From contig OY755190.1 of the NCBI GenBank assembly GCA_963576735.1, positions 6,627,695-6,691,694 on the forward strand: a DNA stretch of 64,000 nucleotides, in the 5' to 3' direction. How positions within the stretch are numbered: position 1 is the first letter of the stretch; every line of letters starts with the position of its first letter. Below the pieces are notes generated by a model. That model did not search any database and was not told the origin of the DNA. It saw only the letters and a list, made by a program, of their open reading frames with translations. The translations under genes and the position numbers were made by a program. Below, one piece after another: positions 47,101 through 57,397 of this stretch. This DNA is from Bedellia somnulentella (lineage: Eukaryota; Arthropoda; Insecta; Lepidoptera; Bedelliidae).

Positions 47101-47134
47101 TGCGTGATGCTACTGGGGGCAAGATTCGTTTCAC
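44105..47134 (-). CDS. LINE ORF2: endonuclease-reverse transcriptase
   Basis: 1009 residues without interruption. The N-terminal apurinic-type endonuclease has FQNIRSIKNK, CFCETW, LYWPNSS, GGDLNINIL and LGLSDHKAV. The reverse transcriptase has NYRPIALLSSFSKVFE, QEGFRKNRST, LLDMSKAYDRV, IPQGSSIGCLLF and the catalytic FADDTS, then a thumb (FNLLGIIIDKNLNWKEHI). It nicks target DNA and copies the element RNA. The start may be here or at MCFNILFQN (about 46963). The first 62 bp overlap the end of ORF1 in another frame. All catalytic residues are present. Confidence 0.92.
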   Translation of the reverse strand: MKRILPPVASRRQIITSFFVKTTTTIYIPPPTLSRKDNLIPSCSNNKIQTRISDRDTMCFNILFQNIRSIKNKRHLIESDTEFEHKFQVLCFCETWISEKKLDLLQLEGYKLAACYSRKNHNGGGVCVFLKNHLEYIEHKYIADMSTELIFETCAITIPKLNLLIVVLYWPNSSRMTEHFYDSLSTLQSILSKKHGKKQIILGGDLNINILKNNPASVKLIESFKNFNFHQHIKEPTRITANTATCLDLVFTNFTCNDYNFSVEELGLSDHKAVVVQIPKLKKNADPGVWFTEKRLFHEINMQYYKQEIRKINWAEKLNKLNINENCISFLETCVNLLNKCIPIRRVKLKMKNKKTWLTAGIKKSCMNKRLFCIFINQTDNPILQNNYRKYEKCLKKVINASKKIDFIKRVANSTNTIKAVWQVVREKTNRASTRSIDNISLKRNGILTTDPKIVASEFNFFFTSVGSNGLSCCQNPKGRPVINPTENSFFLRPVDLNEILKIIKKLKNKSSFGFDEIPSTLLKKCAEEFAAPLSFLINQSFEQGTFPDILKLTAIKPVHKKDDKKDANNYRPIALLSSFSKVFETAMRNRLYSFCEKYNILDCNQEGFRKNRSTSLAVFKYIDNAMKILNEGHRAVGILLDMSKAYDRVNYDIVLLKLHGIGVRGAAYQWFKSYLHNRTQYVEIEFRNHNTRKVERIRSDTINVSKSIPQGSSIGCLLFLLYINDLPKHIEEPSTIFADDTSIILSCKNEMSLYTKLDSTLTSVSTWLSEHNLELNYDKTKLLQFGPYQRKELSINYNFKGKCIKCVDSFNLLGIIIDKNLNWKEHINNITMKLSRFSYALYHLKSTTDLNTAKTAYYAYAHSWLLYGIVLWGNSTLVNQLFVLQKKLIRILANIDSWNSCRSYFVKYEILTLTSMYILETSLLVKKHPELFPVYTRPANLRPHSKIALPQPSKLHLVNSAPYSMCVNIYNKLPRNITDISDTNKFKVVLKKFLIEKCLYTLEEFFSL

Positions 47135-48647
47135 TTAAGTCCTTAAGTACATTGCTAAAAATTGTCTTTAGACCATAGTAGTTTGGCATGCCGGTTTTTT
47201 TGTTAAACATATTTGATGAGTGCAGGTAAAAATTTGTATCAAATCCATAAGCATATTTGCCTGAATTTACATCTAAGTATACTAGGTTACAAAATATTTC
47301 TACCCTGCTATTATAAAATGTACAAAACTCGCTATTTTTGTAAATTGGTAAGCAAATTGTAACATTAGTATGGGTTATTCGCTTCAGCTCATTCCTTATA
47401 TATAATGTTAGATCTACATAGTCTGCTGTAGTCTCAAACTCACGTTCTCCTACTAACAGCACGCAGTGGTCTTCGAGAGTAAACTGTTTCAGCTTACCTG
47501 CTAATTGGCCGATCAACACACGGATTCCTGCATCTGGATATCTATAATGACAATATTCGAAGGATGTCGCAAAAGTTTCATCTATTAGGCCTACGCATCT
47601 TTCATCTTTTAAAGTACTTACGAGGCATAGTTTTCGTTTTATTTTTGGAGGAGAACTTATTAAGGCGTTAAATTTTGTGTTGGAACACTTCTTACGGGAT
47701 GATATCTCTACAGTTTCGCTTGCTTGGTGATCCGTGTTCATGATTGATTTTTCTGAAGAAATGTTAGCTTCGTCCGTAGCTAAATTATCCGAATAACTTT
47801 TTCCTTTTATTTTTTCTTTGCTTTTAATTTTTTGAGGCATTTTTTCTTGTCTGTAATTTTTTGGTGTTGACGAAGAACTACTCAATTTCTTTTTTTTCGA
47901 TTCTGTTTTGAATGTGTCTATAAAGTTATTCAGACTGGTATTTTCAGCTTTCAGCCTTTCTATTTCTTTATAAGAAGTATTCAGAAGGTAGTTCAACTTA
48001 TCAATTTCTTTTCGCAGTACTTGTAATTCTGAGTTTTCAGCCTCATGGTCAGATAGATTTATTTTAGTATCATTCAGCGAAGCTAAGGTCGAATCATCCG
48101 CTAATGTATCAATCGATTTATCGCTAATCTGTGCCGTTTGTTGGTTTATCTTCCTGGTAAAGATGCTATTTTTTTGGATGCAGGTGTCACAACGCCATCC
48201 TTGTTTTTTTTCCTTCGTCATAAGAAGAAAGCGGCACTCGGGTATATTTGCACAGTCAGTATCAAGTCTAATTTTGCATAAACAGCAGTGTAAGAAGTAG
48301 CTGTCTTTAATTTGTTTGTTGCATTTATCGCATGTTATTACTAGGTATTCTGTATTGGCTGGTTCATCATGAGAGGCAAAATTCTCCTGTTCTAGTGAAT
48401 CATTTACTGGTATGTTCCGCCGTATTCTTGTGTTGACGTTTTCTATTTCAGGCCTGTGAGTAATTAAAGCTTTTCCGCTTTCAGTAGTTCCCTTTATATT
48501 TTCAGGGGTAAAGGTTGTATCTAGTGGAAAATGTCTTACTGGGGTCGATATATTACTAGCTCTTGGCCTTAAACTTATACATTGCGGACAGTTCCAGGAC
48601 TCTTTGTAATTTTCAGTGAGATCATTGAAGACTTTGGTAGTACTCAA
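47073..48647 (-). CDS. LINE ORF1 with PHD-type zinc finger, N-terminus damaged
   Basis: Reads a partial zinc finger (ESWNCPQC), a full PHD-like finger (ITCDKCNKQIKDSYFLHCCL ... WRCDTC), a coiled coil (LQVLRKEIDKLNYLLNTSYK), a Lys/Ser-rich linker and a C-terminal domain of about 180 residues which may match the esterase-like domain of CR1 ORF1 proteins; I do not see a clear catalytic triad. The frame opens at TTG just after a TAG; the first ATG is some 140 codons in. Upstream residues continue the first finger in another frame, so a frameshift near 48650 is likely. Confidence 0.75.
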   Translation of the reverse strand: MSTTKVFNDLTENYKESWNCPQCISLRPRASNISTPVRHFPLDTTFTPENIKGTTESGKALITHRPEIENVNTRIRRNIPVNDSLEQENFASHDEPANTEYLVITCDKCNKQIKDSYFLHCCLCKIRLDTDCANIPECRFLLMTKEKKQGWRCDTCIQKNSIFTRKINQQTAQISDKSIDTLADDSTLASLNDTKINLSDHEAENSELQVLRKEIDKLNYLLNTSYKEIERLKAENTSLNNFIDTFKTESKKKKLSSSSSTPKNYRQEKMPQKIKSKEKIKGKSYSDNLATDEANISSEKSIMNTDHQASETVEISSRKKCSNTKFNALISSPPKIKRKLCLVSTLKDERCVGLIDETFATSFEYCHYRYPDAGIRVLIGQLAGKLKQFTLEDHCVLLVGEREFETTADYVDLTLYIRNELKRITHTNVTICLPIYKNSEFCTFYNSRVEIFCNLVYLDVNSGKYAYGFDTNFYLHSSNMFNKKTGMPNYYGLKTIFSNVLKDLSETNLAPSSITQTNYNQLFR

Positions 48648-48700
48648 CTAGCACATCTTTTTAGGATCATATATTCAAGTATAGGTAGGTTCCCATCTTT

Positions 48701-49050
48701 GTTCTGAAAATGCTTATTGCAGTTTTAGGCACTCGTAATACTTAGTTCTTTATTTAAAAGATGAATATTTATCAGATCTATAATAACTATTTTAATGTGT
48801 TTGATTCTTGACAAGCTTAGAAGATACATTATCAGTGTTTCAAGGCTATAAATACACGTTTCTTTTCAAAAAATAATAATAAATGATTATTTTTACTACT
48901 AATAGACGGGTTGCTCAGTCCGGTGGTCTCATCCAACCCATATTGTTACGTATAACACAGGTCAAAGTTAACAGAATAATGGCTCGAACAATGCTATGTC
49001 ACTAAAGTCCTCAAAACTCCCGAACACAACATACTTTCATTTTAACACAA
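48701..49050. other. Nothing recognised
   Basis: Possibly the 5' UTR of the LINE or unique flank. Confidence 0.35.
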
Positions 49051-49273
49051 CTCACGGCTATAAATGCCAAAAAGGGGTAGCCAGAGCTTTAGAGAGAAAC
49101 TGTTCAGCCAAATATGGAAGGGGACAAGATGGTATAAATTAAGTATCTTAGGTGATGGGTCTCCAACCGCATTGCCCAAATACCACATAAGAAAGCCCCA
49201 CCCACTAAGTCCCCTCTTATGACACCCGTGGGTAGAAAGGGGTAGTGGCATTCCAAGCCGGCACTACACGGAA
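49051..49273 (-). mobile_element. SINE-B, subfamily 3
   Basis: CTCACGGCTATAAATGCC to GCCGGCACTACACGG. Confidence 0.8.
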
Positions 49274-49671
49274 GAGTAATAGTAAAATAATGCCTTGTAA
49301 ATTACTATTCGGCCATCTTGGATGTAATTCCATGTTGGATTAAGAATGTCTGTGTGTGACGTTTATTCTCATCAAAACTTTACACGTGTAAACATTTTTA
49401 GCGCAATCACTTGAAGGTAACTGCTTCTACAATAATTTAATTGCAAAGTTTCATCTGATCAAAAGATAAACACACAAACTTAGTATCCTCCAGACACCGT
49501 AGTCAGTACAAATCGGTTCGACAAAATGGTCCAATAATCCCCCCGCTCTCACTTCACTTCACGCCCCTCAATGTTGCAAGCTTAAACATATATCGCCGCA
49601 TTCTCGTAAATTATTTTATAAGGAAAGGAAAACAGTTAGCAACTCTTTTTTATTAAATTAACTACATTCAT
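49274..49671. other. Nothing recognised
   Basis: No gene; a GTGTGTGACGTTTATTCTC patch only. Confidence 0.35.
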
Positions 49672-49928
49672 ACATACTCATGGCTATAAATCCCTAGAAA
49701 GGGTAGTCAGTGTTTTAAAATAAGAAATTCATCAGCCACTTTTGGAATTTAAAGGGGGAAAAGATTGTAAAATAAGGTACAATAAAGATTGTAATACAGG
49801 TTCTTGGTAATGAGTCTCCAAACGCATCACCCAAAAATTCCTTAAGAAGCCTCAATACCCTTAGTCGCCTATACAATCACCCATGGGAAGAAAAGGGGTA
49901 GTGATGTTCTAAGCCGACACTACACAGC
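49672..49928 (-). mobile_element. SINE-B with small internal repeat
   Basis: CATACTCATGGCTATAAATC to GCCGACACTACACAGC; the stretch AAAGATTGTAA occurs twice (near 49760 and 49784). Confidence 0.78.
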
Positions 49929-50627
49929 TAAAATTAACTTCTAATCAGAAATTCAATTAATTAATTCTGTACGAAGAAGAACAACAGCAGTAAGCTGTGC
50001 AGGTGGAGTTGTAAATGTCAAAGAAGTAGAGCTCTTTTTATTTAAACACATTCTTTTAGAATTTCTACCTAAACGCAATATTATTATATTGAAAATTGGA
50101 GAAATAAAATTTTTTGCGCTTGCAACATTGACATGGCGTCGCATAAAAATTCATAATTTTAACAAAACAAAATAGCTTTGAATCATCTAAAATAAGTGAA
50201 AATAAACAATAGTAACCGGTGAAACGTGATTCCCAGTCCTTTAGCTTTGATATTTACTCTATTTCGACAAGTTGGAAATACGTAAGTCGTCATTATTAAT
50301 TTTTTTGTGGAGCTGTTTTGGCTTGTCACTTTCAAAGCTTCTAACCGACTGAGTGCGGTTGCGCTGCGTTGATATGCAAGAGAAACCAATGAAATAGGAC
50401 TATCGATGTGGCCGTGAGCGGATTCTGGGTATTCTTTATTCTATGGATAAACATAACAAAAGTCCGCCTTTGTGTACGGAGACTTTAATGACTGTACCTA
50501 TTTAGTAAAATACTGTCTCTGTAAAATACTTGTCTGTATATATACAATAACGTGGTTAAATAAATGAAATACATTGCAAATAAAAAAAAAATGAAATAGT
50601 AATAAGAACACAGAACTAATTAACTAA
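49929..50627. other. Nothing recognised
   Basis: Short open frames on the - strand show no family resemblance. Confidence 0.35.
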
Positions 50628-50904
50628 TTGCCGTGTAGTGCCGGCTTTGCCGTGTAGTGCCGGCTTAGAATGTCGCTACCCCTTTCTACCCACGGGTGTC
50701 GTAAGAGGCGACTAAGGGTATTGGGGCTTTTTATTGGATTTTTGGGCGATGCGGTTGGAGACCCATCACCAAAAACATTTATTTTACCGCCTATTCCCCA
50801 CTCAACTTCCAAAAGTGGCTGAGGAATTTATAATTCCTTGGCTCTGGCTACCCCTTCTAGGGAATTATAGCCGTGAGTATATGTATGTATGTATGTATGT
50901 AACA
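50628..50904 (+). mobile_element. SINE-B, subfamily 2, duplicated head
   Basis: Head GCCGTGTAGTGCCGGCTTT is immediately repeated; flanked by AACACAGAACTA (about 50607 and 50900). The same head duplication marks the 24701 copy, so it may define a sublineage. Confidence 0.86.
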
Positions 50905-51629
50905 CAGAACTATTTGCTAAAAATATTTATGGAAATGTACGTTGGCGTTAACAATGAGGACATAACAAAGTTCATTTGCCTTACCACATTGATCGTCTGA
51001 GTGTTACAACTTCCACAAAGAAAATGACAAATTCCCAAAAGCAAAGTTACAAACTGAACGAATGGAATTAATATTCGCAAGTCGTCGTCTATTTCATTTA
51101 CATTTTGATGGAATTAAAGTGGAGACACTTTTATCTAATAACGCAGGATAGAATCAAACAAATTAATTTATTAATCTGTGTGCAATAGTTCTTCTAGGGT
51201 TCCGTACCAAAAAGGTAAAATGGGACCCTATTACTACGAGTTTAATGACGGTTAGCTCGGTGTATCTGATATCAGGATGTATCACGTGAACCTTGACTTA
51301 TCGAAAGTATTTTTTTAAGAGTGGACTGACCATCATGGCTTCGCAGGGATGATAGTGTGGTCTTAAAAAAAATGTTTAAAATATTATTATTAATAGTCAA
51401 TAGACGAATAATATGGCCTAGAGCGCCTCACGATTTTTCATGATTTTCAGTTTATAGGAGGAGACTTGTCAATTTAACGCTTATTTTATGAGTCCCAAAG
51501 TCATCGGTTCAACGCTAAAGGGCGAATTACTAACATTAAGTTTAGTAGATGGTTGAGATATCCATCAGGATCCAGTAATGTCATTTATGTTTAAAAAAAT
51601 AGATAATTTGTGGATTTGTTGCTGGAGTG
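50905..51629. other. Mostly unrecognised
   Basis: 51197-51260 (AGGGTTCCGTACC, GGGACCCTATTACTACGAG) is part of a dispersed repeat of the kind seen at 36074. No gene. Confidence 0.4.
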
Positions 51630-52101
51630 AAAAACCATCACCGACCATCCTTTAAATAAAATTCTTTTCCTACTCAACTTCCAAAAGCGACTGATGTGTG
51701 ATTTGTATAATAGTCTAAAGGTAATATAAATTTGTACTAACTATACCCTTTTTACTAAAGTGACCCTTAGGCCACCCATAAGCCGAAAATATTATACATT
51801 TTATAAAGCTATCTATGTGCTAAAATTACTGGCATAACATTTCAATTTACGAAATATTATACCAATAACCTTTTTTCCACAGTAGAAGTGCCGGTAAAAC
51901 TATACAAAAAACATTTCTTGTTTAAGTCGTTATAGTTAAATGACGTTAGTTCTATAAATTCCTAATTAAATTTTGTCACATTTATTATTACCATCTTTTC
52001 CCCAATCAACTTCCAAAAGTGGCTAAGGAAATTCTCATTCCAAAGTTCTGGCTACCCCGTTCAGGGATTTATAGCCGTGAGTATATGTATGTATGTATGT
52101 A
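51630..52101 (+). mobile_element. Two SINE-B fragments
   Basis: A degenerate middle piece (51630-51700, CTCAACTTCCAAAAGCGACT) and a clean 3' half (51980-52101, ending GCCGTGAGTATATG and TATG repeats), separated by unassigned DNA. Confidence 0.65.
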
Positions 52102-52401
52102 AATTTTGTCAAAAATGTTTATACGATTATTAACCCTATTATGTTATAACTGTTTTCCGTAGTATCAAACAATATTATTTCTATAATAATAACATATGGG
52201 CAATTAAGAAAATAACCCTCACGAAAACCATAAATAATTCTTACGTCGAACACTTAAATATGCTATTTTGCGTTTTATGTTGTCTTCTTAAATTACTTAA
52301 ATAATAAGGGCACATAGTAAAAATGTACTTTATTGCACGATATAATTAAATTTCGGAAGGAATACGCCAGTTTACGAGCTTCTCTTGGAGTTAAGAACAT
52401 T

Positions 52402-52501
52402 TTATAACCCTGCGATGCGCGGTAAGTGTCCCTGAATGTCATAAACAGCAAACACTAAGTCTTCAAGGGTGAAGGCAGATATGTTATATTTGTCAGAGTA
52501 A
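52402..52501 (-). CDS. Possible terminal exon of a second host gene
   Basis: On the - strand an open frame reads YSDKYNISAFTLEDLVFAVY then DIQGHLPRIAGL and stops at TAA (52404-52402). An AATAAA-type signal (CAATAAAG) follows about 70 bp on. A possible acceptor TTTATTAG precedes it, and a MITE (52509-52698) ends about 5 bp upstream of that acceptor. I do not recognise the protein and found no partner exon. A LINE remnant is the main alternative. Confidence 0.3.
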
Positions 52502-52508
52502 CTAATAA

Positions 52509-52698
52509 AGAGCTTATTCCATTACACTTTGTCGTTTCTGAATTCAGACGTCCTTCGAAGTTACTGCCGCAGACGCTTGTTATTCCACTACACTTTGTCT
52601 TCTTTTCAGAAGCCTAGCGTTCTGAACGTTAATCCACTAGTTGAATTCAGATTCTATGGCTCTCAGACGTCTTCATTCAGACAAATGGAATAAGCTCT
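52509..52698. mobile_element. Harbinger-like MITE, 190 bp
   Basis: AGAGCTTATTCCATT and its complement form the ends, flanked by TAA on both sides (52506-52508 and 52699-52701). Internal inverted motif TGAATTCAGACG. A shorter relative of 39798-41056. Confidence 0.85.
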
Positions 52699-52832
52699 TA
52701 AGGGTTAACTTTCTTATATTTTTGCTATTAATTCTAATTAGGTTGGGCAGACGCCATTGATTGCCACTTTGAGGTACTAAGATAAAAAATACCTAATGTA
52801 GAGTTCTTTTTTATTTGCTTTTCTATAATTTA

Positions 52833-53045
52833 ACCGTGTAGTGCCGGCTTAGAATGTCACTGCCCCTTTCTACCTATGTGTGAGACGACTAACGGTTTGG
52901 GGCTATTTAAGTGATTTTCGGGCGGTTGGAAAACCTTTATTTTACGATATTTTCCCCACTCAACTTCCAAAAGTTACTGAAGAATTTCTTATTCTGAAGC
53001 TCTGGCTACCCCTTAAAGGGATTTACGGACTTTAGTATATATATG
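52833..53045 (+). mobile_element. SINE-B, internally deleted
   Basis: ACCGTGTAGTGCCGGC to TTTACGGACTTTAGTATATA; about 25 bp missing around GAGACCCATCACC. Confidence 0.72.
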
Positions 53046-53264
53046 TACTTTGAAACAATGGAGATTCACTATAAAAGAGTGCGGTCTCAGTGCAGAAGGA
53101 ATGATTTATTTTATATCCTTAAAACTATATATTATTTATGTGCCGTATGTTTACAGTGCCTTTATTTATTCGTTTAGGAATGAAGAATGTAATTACTATT
53201 ATATTACGCTAGTATAAAATATATAAACTTAATCAGTTATAAGCTGTCCACTTCTTCAATAAAT
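53046..53264. other. Nothing recognised
   Basis: AT-rich; probably flank or 5' remains of the LINE that follows. Confidence 0.35.
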
Positions 53265-55128
53265 AAAAATCCAAATGATAGTTATAATGCTTTCTTTAAA
53301 GTTCTGATAGACGAATTTAATAAAATATTTACTCTGAAAGATGTAACAATATGTAATAAATTTAAATTTAGTGAGTGGGCAACACCAAGCATATGTAAAT
53401 CTAGAGAAATACTATTTGATTTATACGATCAAAAAGCATTCTCACATAATAATAAATTTATAGAATATGTAAAAAATAGTCAAAAATGTTTAATAAAGTT
53501 TGTAATGAGGCTAAAGCAAAATACTTGAGCCAGCGTATTAAAACATCCGATAATAAAGTAAAAACCGTTTGGAACATTATCAACACTCAAACCGGCAAAA
53601 GCAAATCATGTGATCAGGACTTTTGTATTGGGCCTGATCGAGGTTTGACTACATTAAATGATGTAATTGCTTGTATTTTTGAAAATATTTTGCTGATACA
53701 CCTTTTAAGAACACTGAACACTTTAATTCATCTGCTACGTTAGTGCAAGAGCTGTTGCAACAAAACGTCGCCATTTTTTAATCTATATTTAATTTTAAAG
53801 TTGTCAGTCCCGAAGATATCATTAAAGTGTTTAAATAACTGAATTTGAAAAATTCTGAGGATATCTGGTGTATGTCAGTAAAAGTATGCCATAATTTTAT
53901 TGTAAGCGAGAATATTTAATGAATGTATAAGTAATGGTATCTTCCCAGATCTCATGAAACATAGTAAAATTGTACCTTTACTAAAATCTGGAGGAGATAA
54001 AAATAATCCTGAAGGTTATAGGGTTATATCTATACTACCAGTTATGAGTAAAATATTTGAAAAACTTATGCTTTATCAACTGCTCTTGCATTTTAGTACC
54101 AACAATTTGTTTCACCCTAAGCAATTTGGTTTCACGAAAGGCCGCTCTACCACTGACGCAGGCGTTGCCCTAATTAAACATTTTTTTGGTTCGTGGGAAC
54201 TTAGAAATGAGGCAATCGGTTTGTTCTGCGATTTTACAAAAGCGTTTGATTGTGCAGATCATAATATTTTATTCATAAAATTGGGACATTATGGCATCGA
54301 AGGTGACGCACTTTATTAATTAATTATATAAATTAATAATATATTAATTAATAAAGTCCTACTTCTCAGATCAAATACAAAAATCGATAAAATAAAATCA
54401 TCTGGAACTCATGTAAAAATGGGTGTTCCACAGGGATCTATATTAGAGGCCCATTTTTGTTTCTAGTATATATTAATGATTTGCCGTTCATGGTCGAGAA
54501 AAAGTCTGTAATAGTATTATTTACTGATGATACATCTTTAATTTTTAACGTTAAGAGGAATTTGGAAAATATTGACGATGTAAATAATGCAGTTTCCCAA
54601 ATTCAAACATGGTTTGGTTCAAATAATCTTGTACTAAATGCCAAAAAAACAAAATGTATTAAATTTGCATTACCAAATATTAAAAGTGTTGATATTGAAA
54701 TTACATTAATAAATAAAACAATAGCATTAACGGATAGCGCAGTTTTCTATGGGATACATCTGGACTCAAAGCTCCAATGGGGACCCCACATTAGCGCGCT
54801 AGCTGGCAGGCTAAGCAGTGCTGCCTATGCCGTTAAAAAAATAAGACATTTAATTGATGTACAGATCGCTCGTTTAGTTTACTATAGTTATTTTCATAGC
54901 ATCATGTCTTATAGTATTTTACTCTGGGGCAGAGCTGCTGATGTTGGGTCCATATTTATTCTACAGAAAAGAGCAATAAGAGCTATTTATAATTTAGGTT
55001 CACGAGATTCCCTTAGAGAATTGTTTAAAACCATAAATATAATGACACTGCCATGTCAATATATATATGAAAATATTATGTACGAAAGAAAAAATTTGAA
55101 AGCATTTTCTAAAAACTGTGATAGACAT

Positions 55129-55364
55129 GAGAGAATTGAATTAGAATTCACCACGGAGAACACATTTGGACCAAATTGAGAGAGTGCTCAAAAAGGCTGG
55201 CGTCCGAAGTATGAAGAATAAAAGAGCAAGTATGAAAAGATTGATGGATGTAAACGAAGCTAGAGAGGTTTGTCAGGATCGTGCGAAATGGCGATCAATA
55301 GCCTCTGCCTACCCCAATAGGAACTAATGGCGTGAGTATATGTATGTATGTATGTATGTGATAG
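55129..55364 (+). mobile_element. LINE-R 3' end nested in the Jockey-like LINE
   Basis: Codes SVLKKAGVRSMKNKRASMKR-type sequence and the EVCQDRAKWRSIASAYPNR end, then GGCGTGAGTATATG and TATG repeats. The 12-bp duplication TGTGATAGACAT is at 55117-55128 and 55741-55752, so this copy and the SINE-A inside its tail form a single later insertion. Confidence 0.88.
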
Positions 55365-55734
55365 CAACCGTGATAGCCCAGTGGGTAGAACACTCGGTTA
55401 TCGTGCAAACGACTAGTGTTCAAATCCTGGGTCGGACCTACACCAATTTGTCTTTTATAAAGACATATGTGTGGTTAATTTATCATGGTTGTTAACGGTG
55501 AGGGAAAACATCGTGAGGAAACCCACATGGCTGAGTTGTACTTAGTCATGTGACAGTGTATTCGTACAAAACGGCGATTGGCCTGCCCCCTATCACGTGA
55601 GTACACTGTCCATGCAAAACGTGGGTACTCTGAACACCAGGTGACAAAGTCACGTGATGTTCAGAAGTATTAGTACCTCTGCCAACCCCTTCGGGGATAT
55701 TCGGCGTGAACGTTTATTTTATGTTATGTTATGT
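55365..55734 (+). mobile_element. SINE-A, full length, nested in the LINE-R tail
   Basis: Flanked by TATGTATGTGATAG (55351-55364 and 55735-55748). Box A TGATAGCCCAGTGGGTAG, box B AGTGTTCAAATCC, hairpin CCCCTTCGGGG and a (TTATG)n tail. Nearly identical to 59406-59773. Confidence 0.9.
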
Positions 55735-56022
55735 TATGTATGTGATAGACATACTAGAAGTCTTAGAGATAATAATAAAATTTCAATTTAAAAGCACAGA
55801 TTGTCAAAAATAAATACATCTTTTATGGGGCTATGTGTAAAATTTTATAATAAAATACCTGATGACATTTTGAATCTAACAGAAAAGAAATTCAAAGTTA
55901 TTATAAAACGCAGTCTTCATTTAAAAGCTTATTACAGTTTAAATGATTATATGCTAGATGAAACTGCTTGGTGTCACCAGGGCTCTATTCAGGATATTTC
56001 CAGACATACACCAATATTGTAA

Positions 56023-56365
56023 TATGACTAAGAAAAGATGTGTGTTGCTGAGTTTCTTACGGTTTCTTCTCGCAACAATACACCTTCCGAATCCGAAGTA
56101 GAGTCAGTAGAGTAAGATTTAACTTATACGTAAGTTTGTGACGTTCAAAAAATAGAGAACAATTCTTTTTATTTTGAAATAAATATTTTTTATTTTTTAT
56201 CAAATTATTTTTCAGTGGCTCATTAATTTTAGTATTCAGTTGGATTGATTCTACATGCAATAAAAAATGGAAAAATAATTAATTAATTATGTCTCTTAAC
56301 CCGTTTAAAGCGTTTCGTGAATTTGGATTAATATGCCTATACATGTAAAGAATATGCCTATACAG
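56023..56365. other. 3' flank of the Jockey-like LINE, nothing further recognised
   Basis: AT-rich sequence after the LINE stop. Confidence 0.35.
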
Positions 56366-56477
56366 AGCATGTATGAAAATATTGATGGATGTTAATAAAG
56401 CTAGAGAGGTTTGCCAGGATCGTACAAAGTGGCGATCGATAGTCTCTGCTTACCCTAATGGGAACTGATGGCGTGAG
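56366..56477 (+). mobile_element. LINE-R 3' end
   Basis: GAGCATGTATGAAAATATTG and GTACAAAGTGGCGATCGATA to TGATGGCGTGAG; the ATGT tail is lost. Confidence 0.72.
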
Positions 56478-56985
56478 AAATTGAATGTATTTATACAGCT
56501 GACGTGCTTCAAAAGAAGTGCTGTATAGGCCTTTAAGAAGTCTTCTATCTATATTCCATTGATACAGGTGAGAATTTTACAATAGATCTATAATGACGTA
56601 AAAGCTATTGCCAAGTTCAATGTTCTTCCTGAACTATTTATGTTAGCAAAGGTTTGCAGAAATACCTTTTGACCTTGAAATGTGATCTCATGTTTACCTT
56701 TATAATGCTGCTAGGTTTTAAGAGGACTGTGAAGTGCTTAGTTGTATACAGTTTGGGAGTTTAAAGATATATTTCTTTTTTCGTTTAAATGTAACACTCT
56801 GAACGTATAAAATATATGTACGCAAATGGTACAATAATATTATGGAAAACTATGTCGTTTTGTTTCCCCTCATACATGAAAATAAAACCTTTTAATCGAA
56901 CCAAAAAATAATAATACATTTTCTTTATATATAAAATTAGATGGTATTTGACCACCAACCAATTCTAATGTATTTTACTTACAAA
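56478..56985. other. Nothing recognised
   Basis: No repeat or exon that I can support. Confidence 0.35.
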
Positions 56986-57185
56986 CATATAGTCATGGCT
57001 ATAAACCCAAAAAGGGGTAACCGCACTTCAGATTAGAAATTCTTCAGCAACTTTCGGAATTCGAGTAGAGAAAAGAGGGCGACATCACCTAGCAATCACT
57101 TAAAAGCTCCATAACTCTAATTTGCCTTTTGTGAAACCCGAGGAAAGAAATAGGGTAGTGCTATTCTAAGCCAAAACTCCACAGC
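56986..57185 (-). mobile_element. SINE-B, degenerate
   Basis: ATAGTCATGGCTATAAACCC to AAGCCAAAACTCCACAGC; the centre is shortened. Confidence 0.65.
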
Positions 57186-57397
57186 AGACCTTTAGCCAAT
57201 AATGATTACGGTACATTTTACTACATATACGACCTTACGAAGAATGTAGGTTTCTGGAATCTTGTATTGCACGGGGTTTGTGTCTATTAATGTTGTTAAC
57301 AAAATGATAATTTTACATGATACCTGCTGATAAATATTGTACAGATAACAACGCAACTTAATAAAGTTTATCGATCCAGAATTGGTAAAAACATCTA

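Larger units (their letters stand above)
43889..48700 (-). mobile_element. CR1-like LINE, two ORFs, nearly complete
   Basis: The 3' end, at 43889, is a tandem TTTGAA-type tail (AATTTGAATTTGAATTTG on the - strand). A 215-bp 3' UTR separates it from ORF2 (44105-47134); ORF1 is at 47073-48647. The 5' end is not clear and may be truncated near 48700. I found no target duplication. Confidence 0.85.
53265..56022 (+). pseudogene. Jockey-like LINE ORF2 remnant with nested insertions
   Basis: Frames join as NAFFKVLIDEFNKIFTLKD (53265 on), WATPSICKSREILFDLYD, a frameshift near 53485, KAKYLSQRIKTSDNKVKT, then KHSKIVPLLKSGGDKNNPEG (53954), PKQFGFTKGRSTTDAG, CDFTKAFDCADHN, a stop at 54317, NDLPFMVEKKS and LFTDDTSLIF, thumb and tail. 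The usual FADD or YADD is FTDD. The tail resumes at 55753-56022 (MGLCVKFYNKIPDDIL) after an insertion at 55129-55740. Endonuclease absent. Not functional. Confidence 0.85.
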
